DNA of 6,979 bases from Gemmatimonadales bacterium (GTDB lineage: Bacteria > Gemmatimonadota > Gemmatimonadetes > Gemmatimonadales > GWC2-71-9): NCBI GenBank assembly GCA_004525055.1, contig SPDF01000080.1, forward strand, positions 1 to 6,979. The letters are read 5' to 3'. The notes below the pieces were generated by a model. The model was not told where the DNA came from. It ran no database searches and saw nothing but the letters and a program-made list of their open reading frames with translations. The translations under genes and the position numbers were made by a program. Positions within the stretch are counted from its first letter, which is position 1; the number at the start of each line of letters is the position of its first letter. This document shows positions 4,998 through 6,979 of the stretch, one piece after another.

Positions 4998-6979
4998 GTG
5001 CATCCCACGCGGAACCACTTCCTCCCCCCCGATCCCGACGCCTTCAAGCGGGACCGCCCCTCTCGTGGGCGGATCATCGTCATCGCTCCCACCCGCGCCG
5101 CCTGCGAAACGATCGAGCTGGCCCTCGGCCTGACCGGCGTCGACACCGTGCTGGAACGGGAGCACGGCGCCGAGCTCCGCGACTGGGCCCTCGGCGGCAA
5201 GGGGTTCGGCATCGTGGCCGGCACCGGGACCGGCAAGACCCTCGGGATCCGCCCGGTGGCGGAATCGATCCTCGGCGAGTCACTCCGGGTCGGCGTGGTC
5301 AACCGCGAGCGGGAGGCCACGCCGGAAACACCGACCTGGAACGTGGTCATCGTCACCACCGGCATCGCGCGGCGCTGGTTCCAGGACGAGCTCATCACCC
5401 GGCACGACACCGTGGTGGTGGACGAAATCCACCAGACCTCCGCCGAACTCGAACTCTGCCTGGCCCTCGGCAAGCGGGCGGGCGTCCGGTTCATCTGGCT
5501 CAGCGCCACCGTCGATCCCTCCTTCTATGCGAAGTACCTCGACAGCGCCAACGTGCTGGTGACGGAGGCGTTCGATCCGGCGCTCCGCGCCCGCGTGCGG
5601 GTCGAGGCGAAGCAGGCGGAGGAGTTCTTCGATGAGCGCTTCATGCGGCACCTGATCCAGCAGAAGCGCGGGGTGGCGGTGTTCGTGCCGACGCGCCGCG
5701 AGGTGGAGCAGCTCGCCGCCGACCTCGGCGCCCGGTACCCCAGGCTCAACGCGGCGTTCTACCACGGCGGCGAGCCGATCCGCGTCATCCGCGAATTCCT
5801 CGAGGGGGATCCCCCCAAGCCCTTCCTGCTGGCGATGACCGCCGCCGGCCAGTCCGCCATCAACGTGCGCGGGCTCGACACGGTGGTGATCTACGACGCC
5901 CGCTACGGCAACGTGGTGGAGCGGGGCCGGAATGTGCTCCATCGCCTCTACCTCGGTGCCAACGAGATCCTCCAGATGGCGGGGCGGGTGCATGGCCGGG
6001 TGGCCAAGGGCGAGGTGTACATCCTCTCCGACCGCCGGATGGTGTTCGAGGAACTGGTGCCCGGTCCGCCGGAGTTCCAGCTGGCGGGCGACGCCGAGCG
6101 GGTGGCGATCACCTGCGCGTCCATCGGCGTGGATGCCGCCGATCTTGAGCTGCCCGTGCCGCTCGACAAGACGGCGTACCGCCGCGCCATGGCGACACTG
6201 ATCGACCGGGGCCTGATCAAGGACGGCCGCCTGACGCCGTACGGCCGGGAGGTCGAGGCGATGCCGGTGGAGCGGCCCTGGGGCGAGCTCCTGGTGCGTG
6301 CGGATCCCGAACTTGTCCCCCTGGTGGCCACGGCGGCGAATATCGACTCGCTGCACCGGATGACGCGGGACGAGCGCGACCTGCACGGCCTGGTCGCCAA
6401 CGGGAGCGATCACCTGACGGCGGCCAATGTGTATGCCGAGGCCGTCAACCAGCACGGCTACCTGGGCGAAGTGTACGGCCTCCCGCGGCACCTCTTCGAG
6501 GAGGGGCTGACCGAGTGGGCCGAGAAGCGAGGGGTGCTGGTCAAGTCGGTGGAGGACACCGCCCTCGGCGTGGCGGCGGTCTACCGCGCACTCGAACAGC
6601 CGCTGCCGAAGACGATGCCGTACGCCAGCAAGGAGCTGCGAACGCGGTTCGTCGAGCTCGTCGCCCGTGTGATGCCCTTTGACCTGGTGATCGACGAGCA
6701 CACGGTGGACGGCACCGAGGCGCGGATCTCGAAGACCTCGATGGCCGGGAGCTGGGGCGCGGTGGCGGGAAACCTCCGGTTCTTCGGCGACCGGAACGGC
6801 ATTGCCCGGGCCGGCATCGAGGGAACCACGGTTCCCTACGACCTGATCCGGATGAACGCCCGGAAGGGAGAGCCGGTCGTCAGCGTATCCGGCGCCAGGA
6901 AGCACCGTCACCTGGCCGTCTCCCGCCGACTCACCTACTTCGGCTTCGAGCTGGAGACGGTGATGGAGGAACTCCGCGG
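4998..6979 (+). CDS. DEAH-type superfamily 2 helicase (HrpA-like), 3'-truncated
   Basis: The frame stays open from GTG 4998 to the window edge (660 codons, no stop). An in-frame TGA at 4977 makes this GTG the only start before the conserved region. Helicase motifs: Walker A GTGTGKT (75-81, Lys80), TTG (120-122), DEIH (142-145), SAT (169-171), motif IV around VFVPTRREVEQL (228-239), motif V TAAGQSAIN (281-289), motif VI QMAGRVHGR (326-334). A winged-helix/HA2-like segment follows with LTPYGREVEAMPV (412-424). The order from TTG onward and the HA2-like part point to DEAH/RHA RNA helicases such as HrpA; ATP-driven RNA or DNA unwinding is inferred. The region after about 480 is not recognised. 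Odd points: an APTRA motif (30-34) before Walker A, only 62 residues between Lys80 and DEIH, and an extra residue in motif VI. There is no Shine-Dalgarno. The fold is fairly sure; the cellular role is open. Confidence 0.85.
   Translation, partial: MHPTRNHFLPPDPDAFKRDRPSRGRIIVIAPTRAACETIELALGLTGVDTVLEREHGAELRDWALGGKGFGIVAGTGTGKTLGIRPVAESILGESLRVGVVNREREATPETPTWNVVIVTTGIARRWFQDELITRHDTVVVDEIHQTSAELELCLALGKRAGVRFIWLSATVDPSFYAKYLDSANVLVTEAFDPALRARVRVEAKQAEEFFDERFMRHLIQQKRGVAVFVPTRREVEQLAADLGARYPRLNAAFYHGGEPIRVIREFLEGDPPKPFLLAMTAAGQSAINVRGLDTVVIYDARYGNVVERGRNVLHRLYLGANEILQMAGRVHGRVAKGEVYILSDRRMVFEELVPGPPEFQLAGDAERVAITCASIGVDAADLELPVPLDKTAYRRAMATLIDRGLIKDGRLTPYGREVEAMPVERPWGELLVRADPELVPLVATAANIDSLHRMTRDERDLHGLVANGSDHLTAANVYAEAVNQHGYLGEVYGLPRHLFEEGLTEWAEKRGVLVKSVEDTALGVAAVYRALEQPLPKTMPYASKELRTRFVELVARVMPFDLVIDEHTVDGTEARISKTSMAGSWGAVAGNLRFFGDRNGIARAGIEGTTVPYDLIRMNARKGEPVVSVSGARKHRHLAVSRRLTYFGFELETVMEELR

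Noticed and set aside
3882..5165. A 427-residue minus-strand open frame opposite the HAD gene
   Set aside because: The plus-strand HAD motifs I-IV and the hairpin at 4938-4968 explain this region; the antisense frame runs through both and the helicase start without any recognisable domain.
4991..5635. A 214-residue plus-strand frame at the start of the helicase region
   Set aside because: It is an Arg/Pro/Gly-rich out-of-frame reading of the helicase. The neighbouring frame holds Walker A, DEIH and SAT.
5280..6911. A 543-residue minus-strand open frame opposite the helicase
   Set aside because: Its composition is typical of antisense shadow frames (rich in His, Arg, Gly, Val), and the plus strand encodes an ordered set of helicase motifs across the same DNA.
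1..6979. Phage defence island, CRISPR or mobile element organised around the DEAH helicase
   Set aside because: The helicase is the only nucleic-acid enzyme visible. Its neighbours are metabolic and regulatory genes, and no nuclease, integrase, transposase or spaced repeats are present. Genes beyond the right edge cannot be judged.

Overview
This 6,979-base window is a GC-rich bacterial chromosomal segment with five complete or nearly complete genes and one 5'-truncated gene at the left edge. Codon use looks uniform, and I see no insertion sequence, CRISPR array, tRNA or rRNA. The phylum cannot be fixed from this sequence. Two promoter candidates resemble the TAnnTTTG -7 element known from Bacteroidetes, and the gene content suits an environmental heterotroph. 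A member of the FCB group such as Gemmatimonadota is a reasonable guess, but only a guess.

Layout. (1) Positions 2-418, plus strand: the 3' part of an unrecognised Arg/Tyr/Gly-rich protein with an acidic C-terminus. (2) 419-555: a convergent intergenic gap with three consecutive tetraloop hairpins, the last having a 23-bp stem. (3) 556-945 and 935-1903, minus strand: a LysR-type regulator followed by a DUF1330 protein. They overlap by 11 bases and probably form an operon. (4) 1904-2086: an AT-rich divergent control region with back-to-back promoter candidates and a T-N11-A LysR-box candidate between them. (5) 2087-3808 and 3900-4925, plus strand: an exported arylsulfatase and an exported HAD-family phosphohydrolase, separated by a hairpin. 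(6) 4938-4968: a strong hairpin closing that unit. (7) 4998 to the window end: a DEAH-type superfamily 2 helicase running off the right edge, apparently from a leaderless GTG start. This large gene has no stop codon inside the window.

How the genes may work together. The LysR regulator, divergent from the sulfatase, is the natural candidate to control it. Sulfatase and HAD hydrolase both carry signal peptides, so they would act in the periplasm or outside the cell, releasing sulfate and phosphate from esters. The sulfatase needs a formylglycine-generating enzyme that is not in this window.

The most unusual protein signals are in the helicase. It has an APTRA motif, resembling superfamily 2 motif Ia, upstream of the Walker A loop instead of downstream. 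The distance from Walker A to DEIH is short, and motif VI carries one extra residue. The most unusual DNA signal is the triple hairpin array at 421-527.
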